Below the pieces are notes generated by a model, which was given only the letters and a program-made list of their open reading frames with translations, was not told the origin of the DNA and made no database searches. Source: Psylliodes chrysocephalus (Eukaryota > Arthropoda > Insecta > Coleoptera > Chrysomelidae). Taken from it: 64,000 nt of DNA. Where the stretch lies: assembly GCA_927349885.1 (NCBI GenBank), contig OV651815.1, positions 23,835,966-23,899,965 on the forward strand, given 5' to 3'. Below, piece after piece: positions 22,166-34,141 of this stretch. Position 1 is the stretch's first letter. Every line of letters starts with the position of its first letter. Position numbers and translations under genes: made by a program.

Positions 22166-22381
22166 GTCAGAACCCAGTTGACTGGGGTAGCACCGGATAC
22201 ATAGCTACCATTTACAAAGGCGCAGTTTACTTTTGGAATCCAGAGAAAAAAACAGGATTCACTTATTTAGATCAAAAAGTAAAACATTGTATCAAATGGA
22301 ATCAAGCTGGTACTCAACTCGGCGTATCACTTGCATACGGAAGCAAGTTTGCTATATTAGATTTTCGACAGCAAAAGGCAA
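22166..22381 (+). CDS. Cortex-like gene, exon B (first WD40 blades)
   Basis: Acceptor TTTCTTCTTCAG, donor GGCAA|GTATTT. It encodes NPVDWGSTGYIATIYKGAVY then FWNPEKKTG, the first blade ending in a Phe-Trp in place of the usual (Y/L)W, and CIKWNQAGTQLGVSLAYGSK, the second blade. In Cdc20/Fzr the same place reads NL(V/L)DWSS..NVLAVGL, then VSWN..G..LAVGT, so order and spacing fit the family. The exon is 216 bp, phase 1 at both ends. A GC donor (AAAAG|GCAAGT) four bases upstream is an alternative, but it breaks the frame with the next exon. Confidence 0.75.
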
Positions 22382-22723
22382 GTATTTAAAAGCTTTTTCA
22401 AATTAACTATAATACTGGAATGATTGTGGTTGTAATAAGGAAAATAATCTTTTTCGGCGACCACTACAGAAAATCACATATTTTTAATTGTTTTTTGAGT
22501 TTTAAAGTAGGCAATTCCGTACCTATCCATAATTAGTGTGGAAATATTCCACAAGGTAATTCCACACTAGTGCATCGAATAAATTGTCGTATAACCTTAA
22601 GTAATAATGAAATAACGCAATATTATATTTTTAGGACATACCTGTTTAACTAAATAATTCGTCCAAATACTAAAAAATTAGGTAAATTAAAAAAAAAACG
22701 TGAAATAATTTATAACTTCTGTA

Positions 22724-23744
22724 ATGTTGGTTGCCTATATAAAAAAGAAAATACAAAAAATTCAAATCAAGTCAGGTTTTAGACCTCTACATAGTTGCGA
22801 AACGGTCCTGTTAGCTATTACGGATGATATTTTAAGAGCCACTGATGAAAATATGATTACCTTACTTATAATTTCGGATTACTCTAAAGCCTTTGATACA
22901 TTGAATCATCAAATGTTAATAGCTATTTTACATTATGTTGGACTAGACGACCTTTCCTTAGAATTCTTCAAAAGCTATGTAACTAATCGTTCCCAATGTG
23001 TTCAAATACAGGAAAATGTATCTACGCCTCTTAAGTTACCATCTGGAATAGCACAAGGGTCTATATTGGGACCACTACTATATACCGTATATACTTCTAA
23101 TTTTAGAAAAGTTGTTACTAAAACCTCAATACATTTCTATGCTGATGATACTCAGATTTACTACTCCTTTAGACCCACTGATATTGAAGATGCAATTGAA
23201 ACTGTAAATCATGATAAGTCTATAAGTCTATAAAATTGTTGAGGAATCTAAAAGTCACTCTTTAAAACTAAATAGAGAAAAAACAAAGTGATTGTGTTTT
23301 GGGGGAGGAAGGAAGTACTCTGAGCTATTAAGTAGCATAGAAATTGATATTGATGGATACAGTATTACACCATCGGGAGAGGCAAAAAACCTCGGCCTTA
23401 CTTTTGACACTATTCTAAGATTTAGAAAACACGTTACCAACTGTATTAAAATAGGATACGTTAATCTGAAAATAATTTACGGCAATCGACATTATCTAGA
23501 TAAAATAGTAAAGAAAAATCTTTGCGAGGCGTTAGTATTATCTAAACTTAATTTCTGTGATAGCGTATATGGTCCGAATATTGATAACCAGGATACACGA
23601 AAAATTCAAGTATTACAAAATTCTTGTGTTAGATTGATTTGTGGTATACGTCGCCGACAACCTCTTAATACATTTTCATTATTTTACTACGTTTATTACC
23701 GTCTTTTTGTTGGCTTAACAACATCGACCACACCTATCACATGA
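22724..23744 (+). pseudogene. Non-LTR retrotransposon reverse transcriptase fragment
   Basis: Reads SGFRPLHSCETVLLAITDDI, DYSKAFDTLNHQML (first catalytic Asp), LPSGIAQGSILGPLL and IHFYADDTQIYY, the Y-A-D-D active site. A frame break follows near 23235-23290, then the thumb region continues with GYSITPSGEAKNLGLTFD and LVLSKLNFCDSVYGP. It resembles CR1/L2 or jockey-grade LINEs. Endonuclease and ORF1 are absent, so it is a 5'-truncated, dead copy lying in the intron between exons B and C of the cortex-like gene, on the same strand. Confidence 0.85.
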
Positions 23745-23866
23745 TTTAAATTTAAATAATTATTTTTATATTTACCAAATGATTTTTAAATGGCGAAAGA
23801 ACGCTATAAGTTTTTTGAAAATTATAAACTATCGCATAGCCGTACTGCAGAAAGTTTTGATTAAAT

Positions 23867-26726
23867 GAGGAGATGAGTTCCAAAACTCGCTTCTTGCATA
23901 GATTTAAAAAAATGAGGTGGTGGTCACTTTTGACAGATATAACCTCTCTGTTTCAGTTAAACAGGTGAAAAATAAACAGAACTCTCTTCTTCTCACTGTT
24001 TTTAGCATCTGAAAGTAGAAGTTAGTTCCAAAACTCTTTCCTTGCACTGACAGTTGAGTAACAAAACTGCTTCCTTGCGTGAAACAGAACAAAACTCGCT
24101 CCTTGCAACCATAACCTAATTTCGTGGTATCTCTGTGTCGATTTCTTTATTTTTTTGTGTAGTTTTAAATAAAATTTTGCTTTTTGGTGATTATTAGTAA
24201 TATTATATAAGTTTCTTTAATGGAAGAACCGAACCGCACCAGAAAAAGAAAGCGCCAGCCTGAAAAGTGGAAAAAAAACACTACTAAACTTAAAAGGTAA
24301 GAGTATGCATTAAAAAATTAACTATGCTCAGTGCCTATTCTGATTTTGGAAGTAATTAAATTTCTATTATTTAGTATTAAATAAAAACTTTATTATGGTT
24401 ACTGTTTTTAAACATTACAGATACAAGGCCAAGGCTCTTCCACAAAAGCCAAACTGCAGTCACGATAAAAAGAAAGTCTACAATTGTGAAAAACTTGGTA
24501 TGCAAGACATTCGCAGATTCCATGAAAGATTTTATTCTAATGTCTCCAAATCGGATCAAGATGTTTTTATCCTCAAGTATACAGAGCAAGAATCGCCCAA
24601 AAGGATTCAAATTGACAAAAGATCAACACAAGTTGTTATCAGATACTTTATACACACCAAAAACAAAAGAAGAATACAGGTAGGTAACAAAGATTTTTTT
24701 CATGTTTTCAACTATGGTACTAGGTACTTATACGGAAACATTATAATACTGAGCCTATAGAACATTTTCAAAGCATTCATATGCCATTTTTTGTTTCCAG
24801 GTTTGTCAAAAGGCGTTTCTGAGTATTTTGGGCATATCAAAGTTCAGGATTCAAAACATCTGCAAAAATTTTTACGAGATGGAAAATGTCCGAAAGAGAA
24901 ACGAGGTGGTGATCATCGCTCTGCTAAATTCACAGAAATTAGACAGAGCCTTAAGAACTTCTTCAGCCAGCTGCAGTTTGCCGAATCCCATTACACAAGG
25001 GAAAAAAGTTTGAGACGCTACCTACCGAGTGATTGCAATGTACGTGCATTATGGAAGCAGTATAATCAAGGAGTTGACCCAGAGAAAAAAGTGAAGTACT
25101 CTTTCTTTTTGCATGTCTTTAATTTTGACTACAACATCAGTTTCAAAAGTTCTGCAACTGATGCATGTTCTACTTGCATTAGTCTTCGATGCAAGATTTC
25201 TGTAACGCCACCAGGTAGAAACAAGACAGAACTAATGGCACAGTTAACTGTTCATAAAATGAAATCAAAGTGTTTCTATGACATGTTAAAAAAAGTAGAG
25301 GAACCAACTGTCATGAAATTATCATTTGACTGCCAAAAAAATCTTGCTCTACCCCGTGTTCCTGACCAAGCAGCTTACTACAGTAGGCAATTGTATCTGT
25401 ACAATTTCACCATATGTGTTAGTGATTCACGAAGCGCCCAAAATAAAGACTCAGTGTTTATGTACTCGTAATGTGAACATGAGAGTTTGAAGGGATCCAA
25501 TGAGATAGCTTCAATTATCTTTCACCACCTCCAGAAAAGTGACTTGACGAATGTGCAGGAGATAAAACTGTTCTGCGACGGTTGCCCTGGTCAGAACAAG
25601 AATATGACTGTAACTGGTATGTTGTGCCAGTGGTTTTCAAATACAGAGACTGACATGAATAAGATAACAATGGTGTTTCCTATTGTTGGACATTCGTTTT
25701 TACCGGCAGACAGAGTCTTTGGTCGCATAGAAAAGAAAATTAGAAAAGTCGATACTTTGATTGACCCACAAGAATACCTGAACATTTTTTCAGAGTTTGG
25801 AACAGTGCGAAAAGTCACTGAAGAAGTTGCTGTTGCGGACTGGAAAACTGAAGTTTCATCTGTGTTAAGATCAGCAGGTGGCCTACATTTCAAGTTTGCA
25901 CCAAGCAAACGAATAATTATCAAGAAAGACAGGAAGAGAAATATATCGCTACAAGGAGAGGAGCACTATCGGTCAGACTTAGGTGTTCCCAAAGGCATTT
26001 TAAAAAAAGGGAAAACACTCGCAATGATTAAACCACAACTATTAACCTCCACTGTAAGCATAAAGCCCGAAAAATTGACAGACGTAAACAAAGTTCTTAA
26101 AAAACATTTTGGAGCAGACTGGCGAGACATAGAAACTTTAAACTTTTATCGTGAAATTTTGGATGTTAACGGTGATGCTCAGGAAGAAGAGAATGAGGAC
26201 CTTGATGAAGAAAATAACTATTTTGAAGAAAATGAAGATCTAAGAATATGACGAGGCAGATCCTTGTCATATTTTTCGATCTTCATTAAAACATAATTTT
26301 TTTAAATTTTAATTTTAGTTTGACATTTTTTTTAATCCTTAGTAGTATTTTTAACGAATAAAATATTTTACTATTTATTTATTTATTTATTAATTATTGA
26401 TAAATCATCCTTTTTCCCACCCTTCGACCAAACAACTCAATAGCTGCAAGATACAAAATTGTTTACTTGCAGATAAGTTAGTTCCAAACTGTTTTCTTGC
26501 ACTGGAAAGTTCCAAAACTCGTTCCTTGCAAATTAAAAGTAATTAGTGTCATTATGTTTTTAAAGAAAAATAGTTTTCCTCTTGCATGGATATACAAAAA
26601 AGCCATTCCAATAAACCAAAAAAAAGTAAAAAGCTTAAATGGCAAAATTCAGCTTACCAAAGGTTTTTTTAGATTTTTGAAAAATGACTTAGCATACAAG
26701 AAGCGAGTTTTGGAACTCAGCGCCTC
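23867..26726 (+). mobile_element. Sola-like DNA transposon with 30-bp TIRs (2860 bp)
   Basis: The left end GAGGAGATGAGTTCCAAAAC and the reverse complement of the right end GAGGCGCTGAGTTCCAAAAC continue as CTCGCTTCTTG, giving 30-bp TIRs with two mismatches. AAAT flanks both sides (23863-23866, 26727-26730) as a possible 4-bp duplication. The core motif TTCCAAAACTCG(C/T)TTCCTTGC recurs near both ends (about 24030, 24085, 26470 and 26505), as expected of subterminal transposase sites. A multi-exon transposase-like gene fills the interior. The 4-bp duplication and protein motifs suggest the Sola group; that assignment is inference. Confidence 0.7.
24220..26251 (+). pseudogene. Transposase-like gene of the Sola-like element (three exons, broken)
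   Basis: Exon 1 is 24220-24296 (MEEPNRTRKRKRQPEKWKKN), exon 2 24421-24679, exon 3 from 24801, all with GT-AG borders in compatible phase. Exon 3 continues VCQKAFLSILGISKFRIQ (HTH-like). A single-base frameshift near 24885 leads to SLRRYLPSDCNVRALWKQYN, a C-x2-C pair, and KLSFDCQKNLALPRVPDQAA. An in-frame TAA at 25469-25471 stands where the family has a codon, and the same frame then runs EIKLFCDGCPGQNKN and VGHSFLPADRVFGRIEKKI to an acidic C-terminus at 26251. The Asp in FDCQ, the Asp in CDGC and the D/E in ADRVFGRIE are candidate catalytic residues. With one frameshift and one stop, the copy is inactive. Confidence 0.65.
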
Positions 26727-26785
26727 AAATATTTTATTTTAGATTACAGCAGTGACTAACTTTTGCCTGTGTAATATTAGTTTAG

Positions 26786-26892
26786 AGCTAAAACGATGCG
26801 AGATGTGTTGTATAGAATGGACAAGTTCAAAATTTCTTATTACAGGATGCAGTAGAGGAACCATATGTCTTTGGTCATCTCATGATTTAAAA
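26786..26892 (+). CDS. Cortex-like gene, exon C
   Basis: The acceptor region has branch-like CTAAC, a pyrimidine-rich stretch and TTTAG; the donor is AAA|GTAAGTAATG. It encodes CEMCCIEWTSSKFLITGCSR then GTICLWSSHDLK, a WD40 blade with the GSRSG-like hairpin and closing LW. The phase-1 start joins exon B to give a Lys codon; the end is phase 0. The upstream Sola-like element ends 59 bp before the exon. Confidence 0.75.
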
Positions 26893-27718
26893 GTAAGTAA
26901 TGTTTAATTTTATTTGGTCTTTCGTGGCTAGTGAATCAAGATTTTTTTACCAATTCAAATATAGGGAGATAATTCTTCATTTTTTTTATATAGGGCCAGG
27001 GATTCTATATTAGCTAGAGATTTACATTTAAAAATAAGTACTATAAGAATGTCATGTAAAAATATATTTAGCTATACCTATAGGAGGGCGTTATTTATTT
27101 TTAGAACTATCTGATGACTATTTATTCGTTAAATTTTGGATTTAATTGAAGCACTCTTAGAGAAAAATAATAAAAATACGTGTTGCACTCGGGGACTGCC
27201 GCGGTAAAGCTATTGCATAGCATTTTTATCAACTTATGCAATTATACTCGTAATTATTTATTTCTTTTATTTATGCAGTATTTTTTTTCTTTGATATAAA
27301 TTCAAGTTACATTTTTTGAGCGTGGTGACCGAAAAGAAAACAATTTTTTTTTTATTGAATAAATGAGAAGTTAATATTGTTTAAAATATTTGTATTATCT
27401 TACAATACATGTAGGTTATTCAGGAATTTTTATCATTGAAACTATAGATTTATGGTAACTGAAATAAGAAACATAAGTTTGAGACTTGATATCCTCTAAA
27501 TATCTGGAAAATACCGCGTCAATGGTGGTCCCATATTTTTTTGTGAATTCTTGTGGATCATTATTCATTTTCAAATTCAATTTTTCCGAAATTGTGTCTA
27601 AAAGAGATAGAATCAGTTATGAGCAGTTAGCAGCTAGTCTACACGCATACGTCTAGTCGCACGCACACAAACACTGCCGAAGTCTGCCGAACTGAAACAA
27701 CGTTAGACGATGCACGGC
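26893..27718. other. Intron sequence before the 8-mer array
   Basis: No gene. GCTATTGCATAGC near 27211 has a mirror GCTATGCAATAGC near 29041 on the far side of the array. TTTTATTGAATAAATGAGA occurs on both sides (27349 and 28907), suggesting the array expanded inside or between copies of one repeat. Confidence 0.4.
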
Positions 27719-28904
27719 TTTCGATTTTTCGATTTTTTGATTTTTCGATTTTTCGATTTTTCGATTTTTCGATTTTTCGATTTTTCGATTTTTCGATTTT
27801 TCGATTTTTCGATTTTTCGATTTTTCGATTTTTCGATTTTTCGATTTTTCGATTTTTCGATTTTTCGATTTTTCGATTTTTCGATTTTTCGATTTTTCGA
27901 TTTTTCGATTTTTCGATTTTTCGATTTTTCGATTTTTCGATTTTTGGATTTTTGGATTTTTGGATTTTTGGATTTTTGGATTTTTGGATTTTTGGATTTT
28001 TGGATTTTTGGATTTTTGGATTTTTGGATTTTTGGATTTTTGGATTTTTGGATTTTTGGATTTTTGGATTTTTGGATTTTTGGATTTTTGGATTTTTGGA
28101 TTTTTGGATTTTTGGATTTTTGGATTTTTGGATTTTTGGATTTTTGGATTTTTGGATTTTTGGATTTTTGGATTTTTGGATTTTTCGATTTTTCGATTTT
28201 TCGATTTTTCGATTTTTCGATTTTTCGATTTTTCGATTTTTCGATTTTTCGATTTTTCGATTTTTCGATTTTTCGATTTTTCGATTTTTCGATTTTTCGA
28301 TTTTTCGATTTTTCGATTTTTCGATTTTTCGATTTTTCGATTTTTCGATTTTTCGATTTTTCGATTTTTCGATTTTTCGATTTTTCGATTTTTCGATTTT
28401 TCGATTTTTCGATTTTTCGATTTTTCGATTTTTCGATTTTTCGATTTTTCGATTTTTCGATTTTTCGATTTTTCGATTTTTCGATTTTTCGATTTTTCGA
28501 TTTTTCGATTTTTCGATTTTTCGATTTTTCGATTTTTCGATTTTTCGATTTTTCGATTTTTCGATTTTTCGATTTTTCGATTTTTCGATTTTTCGATTTT
28601 TCGATTTTTCGATTTTTCGATTTTTCGATTTTTCGATTTTTCGATTTTTCGATTTTTCGATTTTTCGATTTTTCGATTTTTCGATTTTTCGATTTTTCGA
28701 TTTTTCGATTTTTCGATTTTTCGATTTTTCGATTTTTCGATTTTTCGATTTTTCGATTTTTCGATTTTTCGATTTTTCGATTTTTCGATTTTTCGATTTT
28801 TCGATTTTTCGATTTTTCGATTTTTCGATTTTTCGATTTTTCGATTTTTCGATTTTTCGATTTTTCGATTTTTCGATTTTTCGATTTTTCGATTTTTCGA
28901 TTTT
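27719..28904. repeat. 8-bp satellite (CGATTTTT)n, about 148 copies
   Basis: Nearly pure CGATTTTT for 1.2 kb, with a homogeneous inner block of 30 copies of GGATTTTT at 27946-28185 and one early TGATTTTT unit. Because 8 is not a multiple of 3 and the unit has no stop codon in any frame, the array is open in all frames and gives spurious proteins of 320-402 residues with an 8-residue FDFSIFRF period. The same satellite recurs at 52275-52493. Confidence 0.97.
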
Positions 28905-29595
28905 CTTTTATTGAATAAATGAGATATTGTTTAACGCCGCACCGCTGTGTACGTTGGAGTGGGGGGTGTTAGGTTTTTTTTCGTTACGGTGGTACGGAAT
29001 ATCTTGATTCGTTCGCCGCTCTCAAAGCCCGCGATAAAAGCTATGCAATAGCTTAAAATTTTTTTTTCAAAACGTTTGACCTTGTGTGAATGTATTTATT
29101 GCCGTATTCTACTAATAAATTAAATAGGTACGAATTGATATTTAGTTATAAGTACTTTGGTAACAGGTTTTAAAATGTGATATTTCATATCGTTATCTTT
29201 TTATGTACTCAGAATGATCACACAACATTTTGGACTGTTCATAATTCAATATTTTGTTTATTTTTCAGTTCTTAGAAAATTGGTCTCAAAAATGTCTTAA
29301 ATAGTTTGATCTAATATCAAATAGCCTAAACACAACTGATCAAAAATAAATTTAGGCTAAATATGTTTAATTTAAAATACTTACAACCGATTGCAAGAAC
29401 GATCGTTAAATATTTATAGACTCATTAACGCTATTGACCAATGAAAAATGCATTTCGATCCTCGATAGCTATTGAATGTCGTAAATCTGACATCACAGCG
29501 CGTTTGCTACAATATGACCAATACCATATATCGTTATAAAGATTTCTCGCCAATATTTAAATAGTCCTACGAAAAGCGCCTCTGCAACTGTTAAC
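28905..29595. other. Intron sequence after the 8-mer array
   Basis: No gene recognised. It contains the second copy of TTTTATTGAATAAATGAGA and a GC-richer segment near 28936-29040 that ends in the inverted GCTATGCAATAGC. Confidence 0.4.
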
Positions 29596-29597
29596 TA

Positions 29598-32096
29598 AAC
29601 TACGCCGCAAATGAAGTGGGACAGCCAAAAAATTGCCTAATTTTGACTAGCTGTAACTTCGACATTTCTTTGCCGATGTTAGATTTTCAGCCAGAGGTAG
29701 AAAGCGACATCCTTGTTGTTTGCGTCAGTGACATTGAATATATTTTTTTTAATAGTTTCTTGTTGTACAGGGTGTGAATGTAAGGCAGCGAAAAATGTCC
29801 GTTTTTTGGCAAAGAATTTGGAAAATGTGGGGGCCAAATCAAGTTCTTTCTGATGTTTAGTGGATCACTAGGTCGACACCTCGGGATGTCTTTGCCATTT
29901 TTTTGATACTTTGCGTTGCTATGGAAATATCGCCATTTTATGAAATTCCATATTTCTTTTAGAATTAGCCTTTTTTTAATTGAAGAATAACAGATACTGA
30001 CTAAACTGCATCAAGGAATGACGTGTAAAGAAAATGGTCAACACCAGCGGCGTGCAAAAAGGGGTTTATGAAATTTAAAAAACGAAAACTTGATTTTATT
30101 TGAAATTTTTAACACTTTTGGTAAGCGTTACAGTTTAAAAGATGTCATAACTGTAATGAGTTTGATTTTGACTAATTCAGAGGCGTACAAAAAGGGTTTT
30201 TATTTTATAAAGTGTGTACATGGAATTCATTAGAATATTAAAATAAACCTAACCTATCCTTAATAAATATTTGTTAATTATTAATTAGTAAGGCGTTGGA
30301 CCTCCTCTAACCTGAATAACTGCCTGACACCACCTTGGCATGCTCGAAATTAAGTTATTAGTTAGCTCCATAGGAACTGCCTCCCAGAGCTCTAAAATCA
30401 TCTGATCGAGATCGTCTAGAGTTTCTGGCTGACGTTCCCTTCAGGAAAACTCTAACTTCATCCAGCTCCAGACGTGCTCAATAGAATTCAAGTCTGGAGA
30501 TATAGGAGGCAATTCAGTACGATTGAGGTTTTGCTCTTGTATATATCTGTTTACTAATAATGCTCGATGAGGACGAGCATTATCGTCCACAAGTACAAAA
30601 TCCTCGCCATAATTTCGAGCATGCGGGAGAACTAGCGGAATCAGACATTAATTCAGGTAAACCTGGCCGTTTACATTACCCCGAAATACCACGAGTTCTC
30701 TCCTTCCGTTGTGTTGAATACCGCCCCAAACCGTCAATCCACCACCGCCAAATGCAACTTGGGGACGCATATTTTCTGCTAAATAACGTTCTCCCCGTCT
30801 CCGCCAAGATAGCAATCCGCCGTCGGAATTGTAGAGGTTGAAACGGCTTTCATCAACGAAAAGACAGTCTCTCCACCTACGATCCCAATTTATATGTTCT
30901 TGGGCCCATCTTCTCCTGTTGGCCCGGTGAATGTCAGTTAAAAGTGGGCATTTTGGCCGACGGCGAGCATTTAATCCCTGATCATGTAGGCCTCTTCTAG
31001 TAGTGTCTGCTGAAACGTTTAACTACAATTGCGCTCGGATTCTCTTGACAGTCCAAACTCTGTTTCTGATTGCAGTCCGTACTACAGCTCGATCCTGACG
31101 AGGATTAGTTCTTTTTCGAGATCCTCCCCCGTGTCGGTAAGCAGCAGTACCATTGTTACCTTCTCTCTGCAACGCTCTTCCAACGGATGATTTCTTGACA
31201 TTAAGAAAATCAGAAATCTCTCTTATTGTGTTTTTTCTCTGCCGCAATCTTTAAATATTCACCAAATCTGCAGCCGTAAGTCACGCCATTTGGACAATAG
31301 CAATTTATTTTTGTTTTGACTTATGCAATCTAACGTCAAAATCTTATCTCTATGGTAATATTTTTGTCGCCTTCTTGATAAAATTGCAGAAATAAAGTTT
31401 CTTCAAAGCAAATGTCCCGACTTACAAATGCAAAAATGGTAAGTACCTATTATTGCTTACTGACACTATCAGTAAGCGCTTACAGGGTGAGTAGCTTTAC
31501 TTTTGTATTTCTCTGAATTAGTCAAAATCAAACTCATTACAGTAATGGCACCTTTTAAACTGTAACGCTTACCAAAAGTGTTAAAAATTTCAAATAAAAT
31601 CAAGTTTTCGTTTTTTAAATTTCATAAACCCCTTTTTGCACGCCGCTGGTGTTGACCATTTTCTTTACACGTTATTCCTTGATGCAGTTTAGTCGGTATC
31701 TATTATTCTTTAATTAAAAAAAGGCTAATTCTAAAAGAAATATGGAATTTCATAAAATGGCGATATTTCCATAGCAACGCAAAGTATCAAAAAAATGGCA
31801 AAGACATCCCGAGGTGTCGACCTAGTGATCCACTCAATATAAGGAAGAACTTGATTTGGCCCCCCACATTTTTCAAATTCTTTGCCAAAAAACGGACATT
31901 TTTCGCTGCCTTACATTCACACCCTGTACAACAAGAAGCTATTAAAAAAAATATATTCTATGTCACTGACGCAAACAGCAAGGGTGGCGCTTTCCACCTC
32001 TGGCTGAAAATCTAACATATACAAAGAAATGTCGGAGTTACAGCTAGTCAAAATTAGGCAATTTTTTGGCTGTCCCACTTCATCTGCGGCGTAGTT
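29598..32096 (-). mobile_element. Tc1-type element with 585-bp terminal inverted repeats
   Basis: Positions 29598-30182 and 31511-32096 are reverse complements with scattered mismatches, beginning AACTACGCCGCA(A/G)ATGAAG. TA flanks both ends (29596-29597, 32097-32098). A degraded Tc1-like transposase runs on the minus strand between them. The long TIRs are much larger than the 20-30 bp of simple Tc1 elements. Confidence 0.9.
30285..31289 (-). pseudogene. Tc1-like transposase (DD34E) with several stops
   Basis: The N-terminal helix-turn-helix segment (TIREISDFLNVKKSSVGRAL) and the following GGGSRKRTNPRQD hook are readable. The first Asp lies in CLFVDESRFNLYNSDGG, the second in VLVDDNARPHRALL, and the Glu in PPISPDLNSIEHVW; 34 residues separate the last two, the Tc1 DD34E pattern. 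The end reads RWCQAVIQVRGGPTPY. In-frame stops near the start, after RIRAQL (31021-31023) and after QVYLN, plus a frame break near 30440, make it inactive. Length of about 335 codons is normal for Tc1. Confidence 0.88.
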
Positions 32097-32098
32097 TA

Positions 32099-32726
32099 GT
32101 TCAAACGTATTTTAAAATAAAATTTCAGTATTTTATTATTTAGAAACAAAAAAAAGAATGATCTATTTTACTTCAAGACACGATATTATGTTAGGTGCTA
32201 TAAACACATATTTTTTTGTGTTATAAAGTTTAGTTTCCATTTCGTCAAATAATATAAAGAGATCTAAATAATTTTATAACAGGGACAGAGTAACAAAGCC
32301 TACACAAAACACATATTAATAAAAATCAAATCTTAAACTGATGCTGACATATTGTGAATATCTAAGCCATACAACATAAAAAACACTGGTACTTATTATA
32401 ATTAAAATTATTATTAATTATATAGAACAAAGTTTTCTTGATTACTGAATAAAATTAATTCATGCACGACCGGGCGATATAGTCCAGATTATAAATACAT
32501 TTAGCGGACTTTAAGTGCCCCTTTATCGCCCGCCGATAATGATGGCTATTACTCACGAGGATAAATGGAGTAATAACCATTACCCGCGAGTAGAATACTA
32601 TACTTTTTTATGATTATTAAATTAAATAATAGAAAATACTTATGCAATATTTTATTTTATTTATTTTTTACAAAATTAGAATAATTTTGAAAATTAACAA
32701 AAGTTTTTTAATCCAAATCACCAGTA
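32099..32726. other. Intron sequence, AT-rich
   Basis: No gene. CTATTACTC(A)CGAGGATAAATGGAGTAATAACCATTACCCGCGAGTAG near 32550 is a small imperfect palindrome. Confidence 0.4.
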
Positions 32727-33547
32727 GTAGTTATTACAGACGGGTCTAAGACTGCGGAAGGCACTGGGGCAGGAGTATTCTCCAAAAACCCTGATACTAA
32801 CCATAGCTATGCTATAGGAATACATTCCTCGGTATTTCAGGCCGAGGTATACGCAATTTTGCAATGTGCAAAAACGAAAATCAGCATATTCAAATAATGT
32901 CAGATAGCCAAGCGGCACTTAAGGCCATATCGAGTCAGAAAGTTACGTCGAGGCTGGTATGGGAATACATAGAAGAACTAAGACCACTGGCAGACCGAAA
33001 TAGAGTAAAACTATTTTGGGTACCAGGACACAATGGGACCGAAGGCAACGAAAAGGCTGACGAGCTTGCAAAAAGAGGGTCAGAAGAAACACCGGAACCA
33101 GACACAAACACAGGAGTACCAAAAAGTACAGTCCGGGGTTTTATAAATGACTGGATTCGGGAACAACATATTAACTATTGGGGAAGCACCCCAAAACAGG
33201 CACATGGAAAAGCCTTCATAGGCAGATCATGTCCCAAAAGAACTGGAGAACTACTCTTAATGAATAGGAACCAGTTGAAAGTGATAACAGGGTTCATGAC
33301 TGCGCACGCCCCAGTAAAGGGACACTTGAACAAAATTGGCATGTACAATGGGGAACTCATGTGCCGACTATGTCACAAGAAACCAGAAACGGCCAAACAC
33401 ATACTGTGCGAATGCGAAGCGCTAGATCGCAAAAGACAGGCTATTTTTGGACAGCCCCAGGTTGATCCAACAACGTATAGAACCCACTCACCCAAGGATC
33501 TGTACAAACTTGTACAAGGTACAAAGGTGATAGAGTGGGTACTATGA
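32727..33547 (+). pseudogene. LINE RNase H and C-terminal zinc segment (5'-truncated)
   Basis: The reading starts at VVITDGSKT (first RNase H Asp), then FQAEVYAI (Glu). A frameshift near 32865 leads to IMSDSQAALKAI (Asp) and WVPGHNGTEGNEKADELA (His and final Asp). The C-terminal part has CRLCHKKPETAKHILCEC, the C-x2-C...H-x4-C type motif usual after RNase H in R1/Loa/jockey-grade LINEs. A stop follows at 33547 and then a short 3' UTR. Reverse transcriptase is missing, so it is a 5'-truncated insertion in the cortex-like intron. Confidence 0.85.
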
Positions 33548-34141
33548 ACTAACATGGGGTAAAACACAATAAGTCAATAGGCATCAGTGTTATTCGGAGA
33601 CAAATAGTCAGACGAGCCCAGGAGAGAAAAAAAAGTAGTTATTTCTACTAAACTGATTTTCCGTGTAGATTGTAGTTGTAGTCGAATTTTGTTAAAAATA
33701 ATTAATTAATGGTTGAAAATAATTGAGTAATAAAATAAATTAATAAGTAATAAATAAAAACTCACTATATGAGTTACCACTTACAATAGTCAATAGAATG
33801 TGGATGTATAATACATAATATTTTTTGTCAAAATGGACATTCTAATTTCATAGCAATATCGAAAACTAGTTATAATTAACAATGTAAGCTATCTCTATCA
33901 ATAAGGTGGGTTCTTTCACAACACTTAGGCCCCATAAGGCCCATTGGGCATCCTCCAGGGGTATACAGAACCTGCCTCTCAACTCGTCAAAACCTGTAGG
34001 GTGGGATAATTCAATTTACCAATATAAAATAAAATTAAAACAAAGTCGAAAACACTGAAATAATTTCCCACTATTAAACTTTATTCCATAATAATATTAT
34101 TATGTTGTTTTATTTTTTTATTTTTTTTTTTTGTTTTTAAG
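33548..34141. other. LINE 3' tail and intron end
   Basis: LINE 3' UTR followed by AT-rich intron, ending in the long pyrimidine tract and acceptor TTTTTAAG of exon D. Confidence 0.4.

Noticed and set aside
27710..28922. Long proteins of 320-402 residues made of FDFSIFRF repeats
   Set aside because: The 8-mer satellite has no stop codon in any frame, so such ORFs arise automatically; three overlapping frames encode the same period.
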